Below, in pieces: positions 62,760-64,000 of a stretch of DNA of 64,000 bases. Where the stretch lies: NCBI RefSeq assembly GCF_016859285.1, contig NC_053420.1, positions 9,248,001 to 9,312,000 on the forward strand, read 5' to 3'. The stretch comes from Xiphias gladius. Taxonomy: Eukaryota > Chordata > Actinopteri > Istiophoriformes > Xiphiidae. Within the stretch, counting starts at the first letter, position 1; each line of letters starts with the position of its first letter. The translations under genes were made by a program, and so were the position numbers. Under the pieces are notes generated by a model that saw nothing but the letters and a program-made list of their open reading frames with translations, did not search any database and was not told the DNA's origin.

Positions 62760-62846
62760 CATTGTATGGGGAGGATCCATGGCTGCAGGCGCTCCAAGCT
62801 CATCCAAAGCCTCCCGAGTGTCCTCCCCACGCTCCCATATGGCCCG
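62760..62846 (-). CDS. Unassigned candidate exon, possible translation start
   Basis: On the minus strand GTACACTACAG ends at 62847 and ACAATG|GTGAGC marks a donor after 62760. The 87-nt segment is open in phase 0 (RAIWERGEDTREALDEL, then GAPAAMDPPHTM). It contains GCAGCCATGG, a near-perfect Kozak context at the ATG of MDPPHTM, so the open frame before it may be 5' UTR. A strong donor (GCGTGG|GTGAGT, after 63318) lies upstream and could end a non-coding first exon. I do not recognise the protein. It might be a separate gene running left, or a remote 5' exon of kcna10. Confidence 0.4.
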
Positions 62847-64000
62847 CTGTAGTGTACAAAACATCATGAGGAGAAATGATCAGTGCGATTCATGAGACTG
62901 AATCTTAGCTGACATTTTTTAACACCAAACTGTTGATGGTCAGATAAAAAAGGACTTTAATAGTGAAATGTAATGCACAATTAAAGTTTTCAGCATCATA
63001 ATCCTAAAGGTGTCAATGCTATCACTACTAATAAGGAAAACAACAATAATAATACCACTCTGACAACAAAAATAATCATATTAGCGTTTCATTTATCAGT
63101 TTTACTGCTTCAATTTAACACTATCTATTTAAGGGCAGTCTAAAAATCAAGGTGTATCAGTTTCTCCTTGAGTATTTTCTAATTTGGCTTATTTAAACGT
63201 TAACACAAATTGTTCTATTCTTTACAGTATTCTCACAATGTATCAGTCTTAATATTACAAGCATTAAATTGAGTATACCTCGTTATCCAGCGGTGAAAGA
63301 AGCTTGTCCAAACTCACCCACGCATCCTCTTAGATTAAGCATCTGACCCGGCGGCGGCAGAGTCTTAAGGAGCAGTTGAGGTTTTGACAGAAGGCAGGGC
63401 AGCTACAGTTAAATGTGGCCAAAACAAGACAGATGTTTTGACCAACAACACAGTTTCAATCGATTTGATCAGTCTGAGTACAACGCAAATAAACAAATCC
63501 TCACCCGGCTACCTATTCTTGTTATTTCAGCTTTTGTACAGGGAACACACGGTGTACCTTTGGTTACAAATATTTTTAGGGACTGTAATACTGTAGTAAT
63601 GCAGCAACAAAATCTACAAGACCTTCACATAAGGTCAGTAGATGTCACCTGAAGCCTCTTAATTCTTTGTCTTTTCTGAATACAAACCGTGTTCTTTCCC
63701 CTTGTCTGTCTGTCCGTCCGTCCGCCCCCCATCAGTGTAACTAGCCAGAAACTTAAGCGAACTTTTGTTTGTGCAGCATGGGGCTCATTTTTCTCATTGC
63801 TAGTAAAGTCCTGAACCTGTCCGTCTGCCTGCCAGGTGCTCTTGCTTGGCTCTCTATCATATTTCACACTCGTGTGTAGGATTCACTGGTCATACGCCAG
63901 TTTTTGTCCCTGTGCTCACCTCTCTGCCCTCTCTCTTGTCCATTTACTCTTTGTTGAAAGTCAGTGGCAGTTGATAGATTAAAAAAAAGAGAGGGAGTGA
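62847..64000. other. Right edge, no identified gene
   Basis: Possible upstream non-coding exon on the minus strand ending at 63318 (GC-rich CCGCCGCCGGG, then donor GTGAGT). A (GTCC/GTCT)n stretch lies at about 63700-63725. No other feature recognised. Confidence 0.35.

Overview
The window is vertebrate nuclear DNA, most likely from a percomorph (spiny-rayed) teleost fish. The genes are split by GT-AG introns and widely spaced in AT-rich sequence. The dispersed repeats look like families common in percomorph genomes: a 'GCTAGCATGCTAACAT / GGACCAAGCGGTGGA' repeat, a repeat ending in 'AATCGTTGCAGCTCT', a tRNA-like SINE, and Tc1 and hAT remnants. There are no prokaryotic features. Species was judged from sequence character only, without any search.

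Layout. (1) 1-5.2 kb: minus-strand coding exons for a Lys/Glu/Asp-rich protein whose C-terminal part lies beyond the left edge; a TULP1 N-terminal half is the best guess. (2) 5.2-23.6 kb: gene-poor DNA with microsatellites, an hAT transposase fossil and a clear two-member let-7 microRNA cluster at 19.84-20.28 kb (+). (3) 23.7-33.7 kb: two adenosine A3-type receptor genes arranged head to head (minus 23,670-24,909; plus 31,803-33,748), each with the intron after the DRYLRV segment; a Tc1 transposase fossil lies between them. (4) 35.4-36.1 kb: a two-exon gene for a 113-residue single-pass membrane protein that I do not recognise. (5) 37.9-40.4 kb: rplp2, ribosomal stalk protein P2, complete, with a GC-rich promoter; two copies of a ~0.5 kb repeat unit flank its promoter and first exon. 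(6) 43.1-46.5 kb (minus): a BCL2L14-like (Bcl-G) apoptosis-related gene, complete, with a CpG-rich promoter. (7) 54.3-57.2 kb (minus): kcna10, a Shaker-family voltage-gated potassium channel with its coding sequence in one exon and a 5' UTR intron. (8) 57.3-64 kb: mostly repeats plus one credible unassigned minus-strand exon at 62.76-62.85 kb.

The genes do not form a pathway. The association of ADORA3-type receptors with kcna10 recalls the human 1p13 neighbourhood. A let-7a-like/let-7k-like pair is also known in birds (chicken let-7j/let-7k); I recall, but cannot check, that it lies on a chromosome carrying the same neighbourhood.

I found no novel multi-gene system. The observations most worth a second look are the let-7 pair, the divergent A3 receptor pair, the BCL2L14 BH3 core with Thr where Leu is expected, several perfect short inverted repeats (one a pair of mutually exclusive hairpins), the inverted repeat pair in bcl2l14 intron 1, and the orphan membrane protein.
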